Below the pieces are notes generated by a model. That model did not search any database, had not been told where the DNA came from, and worked only from the letters and a program-made list of their open reading frames with translations. A program made the translations under genes and the position numbers. This document shows, in pieces, positions 49,660 through 58,913 of a stretch of DNA of 64,000 nucleotides; within the stretch, counting starts at the first letter, position 1; each line of letters opens with the position of its first letter. This stretch comes from Nitrospinales bacterium (lineage in GTDB: Bacteria > Nitrospinota_A > UBA7883 > JACRGQ01), in contig JAHFEK010000006.1 in assembly GCA_023248495.1 (NCBI GenBank), positions 1 through 64,000 on the forward strand, given 5' to 3'.

Positions 49660-50415
49660 TTAGTGCTTGTGTTCGGCATGCCCCTCGTGGCCATCGCCCA
49701 GAAGCTTGGCCTGATCGGGGTGCTCACCCATCCATTCCACGTGGCCATCCACCAGGTCGTACACCGCGCCGACAACCTTAACTTTACCCGAAGCGACAAG
49801 GTGGCGGATCTCTTCACTGCGGGTAAGCATGTCGGATATCGATTGCAGCACGTTTTCGCTGATGGCGCGGTTAATCAGATCATCGCCTTCAAGACGCTTG
49901 TCCTTTGCGCGCTTGGCGGCGGGAACGATATTATCAACCAATTGCGGAATGCTGCCGCCGACTTTATCCCCCTTAACCACGGCGGTGACGGCGCCGCACT
50001 TTTTGTGTCCCAACACCACAATAAGGGGGGTGCCGAGGTGCCCCGCGCCATATTCCACGGTGCCAATCTCATCGGTATCAGACACGTTGCCGGCCACGCG
50101 AATGACAAACAGATCGCCAATGCCGCGGTCGAATACCAGCTCGATAGGCGCGCGCGAATCGGAGCAGCCGAGAATGCTGGCGAAGGGATGCTGGCCGCCT
50201 TTGGTTTCATCACGGCGAGCCTGGGAAACGTTCGGGCTGGTCAACTTGCCCGACATGTAGCGGGCGTTGCCTTCCTTCAACATGGCAAGGGCCTGATCGG
50301 GTGTGGGACCGGCGGGCGTCGCCGCCGGTGCGGCTTCCTTACCGGCGGCAAAAACCGCCAGTGGCGAAAGGATAAACATAATGGCAAACGCGGCGGCAAC
50401 CATGGACTTTTTCAT
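49660..50415 (-). CDS. Beta-class carbonic anhydrase with N-terminal signal peptide
   Basis: Signal MKKSMVAAAFAIMFILSPLAVFAAG; HPFASILGCSDSRAPIELVFDRGIGDLFVIRVAGN...LIVVLGHKKCGAVTA; C-terminal GDGHEGHAEHKH. Confidence 0.93.
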   Translation of the reverse strand: MKKSMVAAAFAIMFILSPLAVFAAGKEAAPAATPAGPTPDQALAMLKEGNARYMSGKLTSPNVSQARRDETKGGQHPFASILGCSDSRAPIELVFDRGIGDLFVIRVAGNVSDTDEIGTVEYGAGHLGTPLIVVLGHKKCGAVTAVVKGDKVGGSIPQLVDNIVPAAKRAKDKRLEGDDLINRAISENVLQSISDMLTRSEEIRHLVASGKVKVVGAVYDLVDGHVEWMGEHPDQAKLLGDGHEGHAEHKH

Positions 50416-50527
50416 TTATAACCATCCTCCCAATAATAATTAACAGCATTTTTTAACAGGCCCTGAATTTATACATCAACGACGGAATGAATAACAATTT
50501 ATTAATAAAAGGCGGCGGAAAATGATG

Positions 50528-51619
50528 TTATTTCATTTCGGTGGTGGTGGAATAAAGCGGGATTTTCATTTCCGTTTTCGTTATCACCACCGGCTGGTAG
50601 GTCAGATAAGCCTCCGCGACAATCTTGACGATGTCCCTGGGCCGAACGCCGAAGCGGAATGTCTCTACCCGCGATTCCCCTGGCAGCAGCCTGTTGTCGC
50701 TTGAAATCTTTTTGCCATAGAGGAACGCATCGCCGTCCGTCAGCATCTCTTCGCCTTTGTCGTTCATGATCCGCTTGCGGTACAGTTTCTTTTTCACTTC
50801 CACGACATTACCGGCGGCATCCAGCGCATGCACTTCCAGCACCAATGTCCGCGCCGGAGTGCCGGTGGGAATGGCGTGTCCGGCCCCCTCGTTCGTCAAC
50901 AAGACGTCGGCCAACACGGCATCGTTCATCCGAACCGGCTCTTTCGTTTCCACCCGCACCGCCCCCAGCATTTTTTCCATGCTGTGGGCCAACGAGTGGT
51001 CATGGATGGAATCGCGCCCGTTTTCCTTTGCGCTCCGGCCGGGCATCTCGGCCATGTGGCAGTTTTGACAGTGCACACCGGACATCATGTATTGCGATTT
51101 GTTCCATTCATCATATGTATTCCCCACCTTTGTTCCGAGGCGGTTCGTGAAATCGTGGCAACCGGAACAGAGCCGCGCGGTGGCGAAGGCCTCGCTATAG
51201 GCGGTGCCGTGCTCTTTTGGGGCGCTTTCCTTCAGCGCGGAATGTTTCACATCGCCCGTCTTCAACACGAAGACACCATTTTTCACATCCGCCACGCTAT
51301 GGCAAAAATCGCAGGTAATCCCCTCGCGGGTGATTTCTTCCTTCGCGGCATAGTCGCCGGTTATCCGCGTGGTGGGTGCGTGACAGGGAAGACAGATGCG
51401 CGCCGCCCCGCCTTCGGTCTCGGCATATGCTTTTTGGTACGCGGCCTGGAATATCGGATTGTTATAGGAAAGGGCGTGAAGCGATTTTTTCCAATTGTCG
51501 TAGTGATCCTGGTGGCATGAACCGCAAACTTTGGCTGCATTAAAAGGGACGGGTGTTTTGGCGAAAGCGGTCAACGGAACCGCCAGAATGAAAAGCAAAA
51601 ATATGATCCGCCGGTTCAT
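50528..51619 (-). CDS. Pentaheme c-type cytochrome (cytochrome c554-like)
   Basis: Signal peptide; five CXXCH: CGSCH, CLPCH, CDFCH, CSGCH, CQNCH. Confidence 0.87.
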   Translation of the reverse strand: MNRRIIFLLFILAVPLTAFAKTPVPFNAAKVCGSCHQDHYDNWKKSLHALSYNNPIFQAAYQKAYAETEGGAARICLPCHAPTTRITGDYAAKEEITREGITCDFCHSVADVKNGVFVLKTGDVKHSALKESAPKEHGTAYSEAFATARLCSGCHDFTNRLGTKVGNTYDEWNKSQYMMSGVHCQNCHMAEMPGRSAKENGRDSIHDHSLAHSMEKMLGAVRVETKEPVRMNDAVLADVLLTNEGAGHAIPTGTPARTLVLEVHALDAAGNVVEVKKKLYRKRIMNDKGEEMLTDGDAFLYGKKISSDNRLLPGESRVETFRFGVRPRDIVKIVAEAYLTYQPVVITKTEMKIPLYSTTTEMK

Positions 51620-51850
51620 CGCAGCCTCCCGCCAAGAAAAATGAACACCCTTGTGCTTATGAACTCATCATACCACGATTTTTTAATGGGCCTCCGCCAG
51701 CCAAGAGCAGGTCAGTTGCGGAAGGGTTTTTCCCTTGAATGACCATACGATTGCTTATCGCCACCCTCTGCCAAACCGATCGCAAGGCCGTACCGCGGTA
51801 CTGTTATAAATATAATAATTTAGGCCCCAAATATCTTTCTGAGTGATAAA

Positions 51851-53104
51851 ATGGCACTTGTAGGGAGGGAGAAGATGTTACCGAATCTTCGATCCACTAA
51901 TAACCTCATTGGTCTTGGCGCTATTTTTCTAGTCTGCCTCTTTTCTAGCGGTGCGGGAGCCGCGTCCTTTTCCCTCAAATCTTCCTCGCAATTCCTTTGG
52001 GGTGAAAACTGGCTGGGAGAAAACGATCCGGTCGTGGCCGAATACCTCAAATTTAAATATGATGGCGAATCTAAAATGCGGTTTACCGGCTATGGCAGGG
52101 CATCGAAATCCTTCGGCGCTGGAACTCTGCGCGATACCGCCACCCAGGGCCGCCTTTATTACGGCTATCTCGACTATTGGGGGATCGATTCTTTTTCACT
52201 GCGGGCGGGCCGGCAGTATGCCAGCTATTCCGCCGGCGGCATGGTTCTTGACGGGCTGACCGCCGACTTTCGCAACCTTTCATCCTATGCCGGGATGGCG
52301 TTGTCGGCCGGCAGCGATGTGCAAATGCCGGTTAACTCCGATTATTCCACCGATCAAAAAACGGCGCTGGCCGCCAGCGTCTACCTGAAGAACACCGGCC
52401 TCACCGAAGCCGACCTCAGTTATGTGCGCAAATACGACGGGAAAAGCGCCGCGCGTGAAACGGTGGGCATGAATGTGGCCTCCTCGTTTCGACTGGTAAA
52501 ACCGTATGCACGAGCCGCCTACAACAATCTCACGGAATCGTTCGACACCATCATAGCCGGCCTTGATATCTTTCCCACCGCGCGCCTGGCGGTGCGGGGG
52601 GAATACTACCAAGCGTATCCCACATTCGACGCAAGTTCCATCTACAGCGTTTTCGCGGTGGACCGCTATAGCGAATATCTTTTGAAAGCGGCGTATGACG
52701 TGACAACGCGTTTCACCGGCTTCGCCGCGTACAAGCGGCAGGCGTACGAGGAGAACGACACCGCCGACGTCATTTCGTTGGGAGGAACGTACCTGCCCTC
52801 GGATAACGCGTGGATGAATGTGACGGTGGATAACCGGCAGGGCCGGGGGGGCCGCCTGTGGGGAGGCCAAATCTACGGTGATTATGGCATTTCCGGCGAC
52901 CTCAAGCTTTCGTCCGGCATCCAGCGCGACATGTATCAGCGCGTGGAAACGGTGGACACCTGGGCCAATGCCTCCCGCTACTGGCTGGGAATCAAGTACC
53001 GGATCAAGGAAGAGAGCCAAGTGACGGTGCGGGTGGAGGAAAACGTAAACGAAAATTTCAACCACCGGCTTGTGGGGAGGGCAACCTTTGATATCAGCTT
53101 CTGA
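51851..53104 (+). CDS. Outer-membrane beta-barrel protein, candidate porin of a porin-cytochrome complex
   Basis: Signal LVCLFSSGAGAASF, alternating amphipathic strands, terminal ...NHRLVGRATFDISF ending in Phe; overlaps the cytochrome gene. Confidence 0.75.
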   Translation: MALVGREKMLPNLRSTNNLIGLGAIFLVCLFSSGAGAASFSLKSSSQFLWGENWLGENDPVVAEYLKFKYDGESKMRFTGYGRASKSFGAGTLRDTATQGRLYYGYLDYWGIDSFSLRAGRQYASYSAGGMVLDGLTADFRNLSSYAGMALSAGSDVQMPVNSDYSTDQKTALAASVYLKNTGLTEADLSYVRKYDGKSAARETVGMNVASSFRLVKPYARAAYNNLTESFDTIIAGLDIFPTARLAVRGEYYQAYPTFDASSIYSVFAVDRYSEYLLKAAYDVTTRFTGFAAYKRQAYEENDTADVISLGGTYLPSDNAWMNVTVDNRQGRGGRLWGGQIYGDYGISGDLKLSSGIQRDMYQRVETVDTWANASRYWLGIKYRIKEESQVTVRVEENVNENFNHRLVGRATFDISF

Positions 53105-53876
53105 ACGCGTTGCGCGCATCACGGCGCTGTCCCTGTTGATAACGGGAATCTTTTGCCTGTACGCGGGCGGCGCCGGGGCTTTTGCCCACAAGAAATATGC
53201 CACGGAGCCGCGCGATGTCTGCAACGAATGCCACAAAGACATGAATGTGGCCCAAAATCACGGGCCGCTCTGGACCACCGAACACCGGACCTATACGTTG
53301 AAAACCGACACCAACTGCAAGACCTGCCATGAACAGGCTTTCTGCACCGATTGCCACTATGGCGGCGGAATCGGCGCCGACCTGCACGCAAGCACCAGCG
53401 GCCCGGATTACTTGCCCAAATCGCATCGATCCGATTTCCGCGAACTCCACCCGCTCAAAGCAAAGGACGATCCCCCTTCCTGCCAACGGTGTCACGACAA
53501 CGAGCGGTTCTGCGCCGATTGCCATGCCCGGTTCAACAAAGATGAATTGATGGGCGCTTCGCACCGGAAGGGTTTTTCAGAGCTTGAGGTTCAAGCGGGA
53601 GGGGTCAAGCACAGTTCGTTCACCAGCGGACAATGTATACAGTGCCACCCCAATAGCCTGTTGCCGAAGCACGAGTGGTCCGCGCAACACGCGCGCGAAG
53701 CGCGGCAAGACCTCGCTTCGTGTCAATCGTGTCATACCGATGGCGACGTCTGCCTGAAATGCCACGCCGCCACCAATGGCTTAAAACGCAACCCGCATCC
53801 GAAAGATTGGGCGAAGATCGCGGACAAGATGCGCACCGCCAGCGGGGGCAAAACATGTGACCGGTGTCATCCTTAA
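53088..53876 (+). CDS. Nine-heme c-type cytochrome (periplasmic candidate)
   Basis: CXXCH x9: CNECH, CKTCH, CTDCH, CQRCH, CADCH, CIQCH, CQSCH, CLKCH, CDRCH. TTG start with upstream ggaggg preferred; ATG alternative at 53070. Confidence 0.87.
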   Translation: MISASERVARITALSLLITGIFCLYAGGAGAFAHKKYATEPRDVCNECHKDMNVAQNHGPLWTTEHRTYTLKTDTNCKTCHEQAFCTDCHYGGGIGADLHASTSGPDYLPKSHRSDFRELHPLKAKDDPPSCQRCHDNERFCADCHARFNKDELMGASHRKGFSELEVQAGGVKHSSFTSGQCIQCHPNSLLPKHEWSAQHAREARQDLASCQSCHTDGDVCLKCHAATNGLKRNPHPKDWAKIADKMRTASGGKTCDRCHP

Positions 53877-53894
53877 AGCATGGAAGGGGTTGTT

Positions 53895-56249
53895 ATGAAC
53901 AGGCATATGAAACGGGTGGCGGTTATGCTCATGGCGGCCGCGGTGCTGCTTTTGTTCGCGGCATGCGGCGATGGCAAAAAGGGAAGTTCGGGAATGGGCA
54001 GCGGCATGGGAGTTACCGCGATCGGCACTACAACCTGTTTCAAGTGCCATGCGGATAATAACAATCCCGCCGGGCTTAAAAAGCCTTTCGGTGACACTCA
54101 AGCGGTTGCGGCCAATGGCTTGGGATGGCTGAATTCGCGCCACGCGAACAAAATCGGCGGGCCAAAATATGCCGATGCTGATTGGGTCTCCTCCTGCGCC
54201 TCTTGCCATGATCCAAACCATGAAGGTTCGGAAATTGCCAGTTTCTATTTTGACACCGGACTGAATACATTCGGCACCACCAACCGGCCGATTACCGGGT
54301 GCGAGTCGTGCCACGGCAATGGCGGCAATCATTATGGCGTGGGTCCGCTGGAATATAACAATCCCGGTGCCGCCCGCTGTGCCCTTTGCCACGGCGCTTC
54401 TTTTCCACATTCCGCTCTCGCCCGTTATAAGGAGAAGCTCGATATTTATGCCGACTACCTGGGTTCCGCTCACGCGGGATCGCGAAACGCCAACGTGCTG
54501 GTTACCGGCACGCCCGCCAATGTCACCGCCATCTGCTCACGCTGCCATACCGATGAAGGCGCGAGACGTTACATTAATACTTACGATGGCTCCTCCGGCG
54601 GCCAATCCAGCTATGCCGGTGCGGTCAACGCCCTCGAAGCCGCGGCCAGCATCAACGGCGCGTCGGCCATTGAATGCAAAACCTGCCATGACGCGCACAA
54701 TCCAAACCGGTTCCTGGCTGAGAACGGCCCGGCGGGCGCGGCATTAACGAATATCACCACCGGCGCGTGGTCGGCGGAATTCGCCACCTGCAACACCTGC
54801 CATCAATTGCTTAATGCCGACGGCACAAAAAACACCGCGGGCTACCATAATCCAGCGGTGAACACCGCGGCCGCCGCCGATAGCAGCCAGATCATCACCG
54901 ATACGCACTTTGCCACGAAAGGGAGCTGGACCGGCGCCGGCGGCGTCAATATAAACGCTATTGCCGGCTACTACATCGATTTCGCGGATAAGCGCGCCTG
55001 CACCAACTGCCACAATCCCCACCAAGCCAACGTGACCATCAACCGGCAATGGCACGCCTCGAAACACGGCGGCGATTTCACCGCCGCCGGGGCGTGGGCG
55101 CACTACGACTGGAAGGCAAGCAACCGGCAGGCCTGCCAACGGTGCCATACCACCAGCGGCGCGGTCACGTACCTTGATACCCTGATCGCGGGTGGAACCT
55201 ACGGCACCGGAAACATCGCGGCCACGGCCAATAGCACCGCGCCGGAAATGTTGCAATGCCAAGGCTGTCACACCGACAACAAAGGGACGCTGCGCAATCC
55301 CGGCGCTCTCACGGTGACGTATTACGGCGATGCCCAAGCGCTGGCCGATTTCGTTACCACCGCCGCGGTGCCGGTTACCTATCCCGACCTGGCCGGATCG
55401 AACATCTGCCTATCGTGTCACGTTGGCCGTGAAAGCGGTTCCAGCATAAAAGCCTCCACGAAGGCCTTCACCAACGGCACCAGTTTCATAAATTCCCACT
55501 ATTTGAGCGCCGGTGGCACGGTCTTCGCCCAAACGGGGTATACCTACTACACCGCCACCGCCACTTCCGATCCGTACGCCAACCCCAGCTTCTATAAGCA
55601 CGACACGATAGGGTTGGCGGCCAGCAAGAACATCGGCGGCAGCAACGGCCCCTGCGTTGGCTGCCACATGACTTCCACGGCGGATGCCGCCACCAACTAT
55701 GGCTCGCACCGTTTCCTCCCGGTGCAAAAAGATTCCGCCGGCGCCATCACCGCGATGACAACCACCGTCTGTGCCAACTGCCATGCCGGCAAGTACAGCA
55801 TGACCCCCGCCGAGTTGGAGCACCAGATGACCCTTTTCAACGCGGGCATTGGCGTGCTTAAAGATATGCTTGCCAATAGCGGGTTTTACTTCGTCAACAC
55901 TTCGCCGTATTTTTACACCACCGCCGCGGGAACAGCCGCGCAAACCGTGTGGGGAAGCAGCAAGGCCGTCGGCCAGCAGAATATGGGGGCCGCGTTCAAC
56001 TACAACCTGCTGGAGCATGACCCGGGGGCGTACGCCCACAACCGTTATTACGCCAAACGGCTGATCTACGATTCCATCGACTGGCTGGATGACAAAACGA
56101 TGAACCACAGCGTGCCGGGCACGTTGGATGGAATCGCCGCTTCATCCAGTTACAGCAGGGCGGATGCCATTGCGTACCTTATCGACAGCGCATCGGCAAC
56201 CGACCCGTTGACCGGCGTCGGCGCGGCGCAGACCGGCGGCAGGCCGTAA
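53895..56249 (+). CDS. Thirteen-heme c-type cytochrome, putative outer-membrane lipoprotein
   Basis: N-terminal MKRVAVMLMAAAVLLLFAAC; CXXCH x13 (CFKCH, CASCH, CESCH, CALCH, CSRCH, CKTCH, CNTCH, CTNCH, CQRCH, CQGCH, CLSCH, CVGCH, CANCH). Confidence 0.87.
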   Translation: MNRHMKRVAVMLMAAAVLLLFAACGDGKKGSSGMGSGMGVTAIGTTTCFKCHADNNNPAGLKKPFGDTQAVAANGLGWLNSRHANKIGGPKYADADWVSSCASCHDPNHEGSEIASFYFDTGLNTFGTTNRPITGCESCHGNGGNHYGVGPLEYNNPGAARCALCHGASFPHSALARYKEKLDIYADYLGSAHAGSRNANVLVTGTPANVTAICSRCHTDEGARRYINTYDGSSGGQSSYAGAVNALEAAASINGASAIECKTCHDAHNPNRFLAENGPAGAALTNITTGAWSAEFATCNTCHQLLNADGTKNTAGYHNPAVNTAAAADSSQIITDTHFATKGSWTGAGGVNINAIAGYYIDFADKRACTNCHNPHQANVTINRQWHASKHGGDFTAAGAWAHYDWKASNRQACQRCHTTSGAVTYLDTLIAGGTYGTGNIAATANSTAPEMLQCQGCHTDNKGTLRNPGALTVTYYGDAQALADFVTTAAVPVTYPDLAGSNICLSCHVGRESGSSIKASTKAFTNGTSFINSHYLSAGGTVFAQTGYTYYTATATSDPYANPSFYKHDTIGLAASKNIGGSNGPCVGCHMTSTADAATNYGSHRFLPVQKDSAGAITAMTTTVCANCHAGKYSMTPAELEHQMTLFNAGIGVLKDMLANSGFYFVNTSPYFYTTAAGTAAQTVWGSSKAVGQQNMGAAFNYNLLEHDPGAYAHNRYYAKRLIYDSIDWLDDKTMNHSVPGTLDGIAASSSYSRADAIAYLIDSASATDPLTGVGAAQTGGRP

Positions 56250-56300
56250 ACGAACGATGAAGCGCCAGCGGAAGGGCTTTTACTTTAAGGGAGGTGGAAG

Positions 56301-56687
56301 ATGAGCGAAATCATGGGACGAAAAGGGATAAGCCGGCTTTTGCCGCTGGCTCTGCTGACCGCCGTTCTCTTCACCGTCAGCCCCGTCATCGCCGAGGAGG
56401 ATGAAGATGAAAAACCGCCGGCCGACTTTGTGATGAAAGACACCGGCGAGAGCGACTGGGTCATGTTGAGCCATGCGAAACACGAGAAAAAAGTTCCTAA
56501 ATGCACCTCCTGCCACCCGAAAGTTTTCTCGTCCAAAATGGGGCGGACCAAGGAAACGAAGGGTGAACTGAAAATGACCGCGATGGAAAAAGGTGAATTC
56601 TGCGGCGCGTGCCACAACGGCAAAGATAATTTCGACGTTAAGGTGAAAGATGATTGCATAAAGTGCCACAGCGTTAAAAAGGAATAG
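56301..56687 (+). CDS. Triheme (c7-like) cytochrome
   Basis: Signal; CTSCH, CGACH, CIKCH with MEKGEFCGACHNGKD typical of c3/c7-family repeats. Confidence 0.85.
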   Translation: MSEIMGRKGISRLLPLALLTAVLFTVSPVIAEEDEDEKPPADFVMKDTGESDWVMLSHAKHEKKVPKCTSCHPKVFSSKMGRTKETKGELKMTAMEKGEFCGACHNGKDNFDVKVKDDCIKCHSVKKE

Positions 56688-56689
56688 CT

Positions 56690-58675
56690 TTATTGCGCCG
56701 CGGAAACGCCCGGCGGCGGGGCGATGCCGTCAAGTTTCTTTTTCAACTCCTTGGCGGCGCGTTTGATCGGCTTTGGATTATGCATGCCGTGGCTGCCGTC
56801 GTTTACGATCCCCAGGACAAATGTCCGGGCGTTGTCCACGGCGGCTTTCTGCTCCGCCGATAGATTCATTTTCACGGCGCGGGTGATGCCGGCGTTCAAA
56901 TCATCGATGAGGGCGTCGGTGTCTTTCACGCCTTTTCTCATTTTTTCCGCGTAGACGGGATCCTTGTGACAGGCGGCGCAATCCTCCGGCGTCACCTCTT
57001 TGCCGTTCATCTGGTGGCACTTGGTGCACGGGAAATCAAGGCTCTTCATGCTCGGCTCATCCACCGCGTTCCAGCGCCCCTGAATGATGTCGTTTTGCGG
57101 CGTATGGCACTCTTCGCACTTCTTCGTAATTTTTTGCTTGTGGTGGCACGGGGCGCATCCCGCTTTGTCGATGGTCAGCTCGGCATGTTTCACGGCGATG
57201 CTGTGGCACCGTTGACATTCAAATTTACCGCCGGTATGGGTCTTGTGATTGAACGGGAGACCGGCATAGAGCGGCGCCACTTTGTCCAGATAGAAGTGGC
57301 AGGTGAGGCAATCGGCGTTAGGTTTTCGTTCCTTCATGCCGGCGCGCGGCAGGATTAGGGAAATCTTGCCTTGTTTGCCGATGTTCGCGAGGGTGGCCCG
57401 CGCCGCTTCCAGAATCTCGTTCGCATAACGGACGTTATGCACGATGTTGCCGCGCGCGACGATGGCCAGATTCCCGCGCACGGCGGCCACTTCCGCTTTT
57501 GCCCCTTTACCGGCGAGATGCCCCTCCAGCGCCGCCGCCGCATTGTTGAGCGCGACGACCCGCTCTTCAGCGTCGTGTTGCCATGTTTTTATAAGCTTGT
57601 TAAACCCCCGCCCGTGGCAGGTATCGCAGCTTTTACCGCTGGCATAGTAAGTGCCGGGGCCTTTTTCCCCCGCCGCTGTCAGACCATGGGAAATGTGGCA
57701 GCCCCGGCAGTTCAGCCCAATCTCGTACATCCGGTTCGGCAGGGGGGGTACGCCGCTGGCCCCCTCGCCGGTGAATAGGGTGATCGTGGCGTTATGGTGC
57801 CGCGGGTGGCAGGTTTGGCAATCCGCCACCGTTGTGGCGTCGCCGGGGCGGAGCTTGTGTTCAATGGCGAGATGGCACCGCTGGCATTCGATTTTGTTTT
57901 CGGAAATATGCTTTGCGTGCATAAGGCTGGTGTTTTTGAATTGGCCGAGCCGTTCGTTATCCCAGTGGCACGCGAAACAGTTTTGCTTGGCAACGGGGCC
58001 GGTTCCCTGCACGGTGTGGCTGTGGCAGGTCTGGCAGGCCAGTTTCTCGCGCAGCACGATGCTATGGTCATAGCGAAGCTCGCCGGCCTTTGAGCGGCGC
58101 AGCATCACGTCGCGGTCGTGACAAACGGTGCATTCGGCCTGTTTCGGCGTGACGCCCCCCTCTCCCGCTTTAAAGTGGCAAAGGTAACAGGCGGTCGCCG
58201 TGACGGTTATATGCAGCCCCTGCACAATCTGCGAGTGGCAACTGGTGCAGCGGAGCTTTTTGCCCCCCTTCAAATCTCCCAAGTGCGGCGTGTGGTCGAA
58301 TACTACCCCTTCTTTAAAGTTCACCCTCCCCCGAAGGAGGCGTGTTTCGTGACAGCCGGTCCGGAGGCAGCTTTCATCCGGGATCTCGGCCCACGGACGT
58401 GATTTTTTATATGTACGCGAAGTGTATTTCACCAATTGCACCAAGCCGTTCAGTTTGCCGGCGATGGCCCCTTTGAGACCCGGGGCGAAGTGGCATTCGA
58501 TGCATTCGACCTTATTGTGCGATGAATTCCGCCAACTGTCGTAAAACGGCTGCATGTAGTGGCATGTAACGCAAAAACCGGAACGGGACGTGAACATGGC
58601 CGTGCCAGCCGTGAGAATCGCAAGTCCGACGAGCGAAAGGACGGCTATGGTGAGCGCCCTTTTGAGCTTACCCAT
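56690..58675 (-). CDS. NapC/NirT-like N-terminally anchored multiheme cytochrome (17 CXXCH plus one CX4CH)
   Basis: N-terminal TM VLSLVGLAILTAGTAMFTS then GFCVTCHYMQPFYDSWRNSSHNKVECIECHFAPG; 17 CXXCH counted plus CLRTGCH. Confidence 0.88.
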   Translation of the reverse strand: MGKLKRALTIAVLSLVGLAILTAGTAMFTSRSGFCVTCHYMQPFYDSWRNSSHNKVECIECHFAPGLKGAIAGKLNGLVQLVKYTSRTYKKSRPWAEIPDESCLRTGCHETRLLRGRVNFKEGVVFDHTPHLGDLKGGKKLRCTSCHSQIVQGLHITVTATACYLCHFKAGEGGVTPKQAECTVCHDRDVMLRRSKAGELRYDHSIVLREKLACQTCHSHTVQGTGPVAKQNCFACHWDNERLGQFKNTSLMHAKHISENKIECQRCHLAIEHKLRPGDATTVADCQTCHPRHHNATITLFTGEGASGVPPLPNRMYEIGLNCRGCHISHGLTAAGEKGPGTYYASGKSCDTCHGRGFNKLIKTWQHDAEERVVALNNAAAALEGHLAGKGAKAEVAAVRGNLAIVARGNIVHNVRYANEILEAARATLANIGKQGKISLILPRAGMKERKPNADCLTCHFYLDKVAPLYAGLPFNHKTHTGGKFECQRCHSIAVKHAELTIDKAGCAPCHHKQKITKKCEECHTPQNDIIQGRWNAVDEPSMKSLDFPCTKCHQMNGKEVTPEDCAACHKDPVYAEKMRKGVKDTDALIDDLNAGITRAVKMNLSAEQKAAVDNARTFVLGIVNDGSHGMHNPKPIKRAAKELKKKLDGIAPPPGVSAAQ

Positions 58676-58823
58676 ATGATTTATTAAACCTTCCCCGTGA
58701 TGCTTTTATTATACCATCCCGCGCGAAACGCCTAATGCATTATTGAAACCGGGGGTAAACCAAAATGTGCGTATGGAAGATCATCACTGGCAAATGGAAG
58801 TAGGACGCGAAGTGTAAACTCCG

Positions 58824-58855
58824 CGAAGAATCCCTTTCCGGAAAGGGATTCTTCG
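58824..58855. repeat. 32-bp perfect palindrome, core of a dispersed palindromic repeat (flank ctcagaatgacat)
   Basis: CGAAGAATCCCTTTCC|GGAAAGGGATTCTTCG. Confidence 0.7.
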
Positions 58856-58913
58856 TCGCCCTGCTCCTCAGAATGACATGCATGTGCAGTTTTTCAACAT
58901 CCTGCTAAATGCA

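Noticed and set aside
53895-56249. Tandem-repeat surface adhesin reading of the 13-heme protein
   Set aside because: Thr/Ala-rich stretches separate regular CXXCH motifs; multiheme cytochrome explains the composition better
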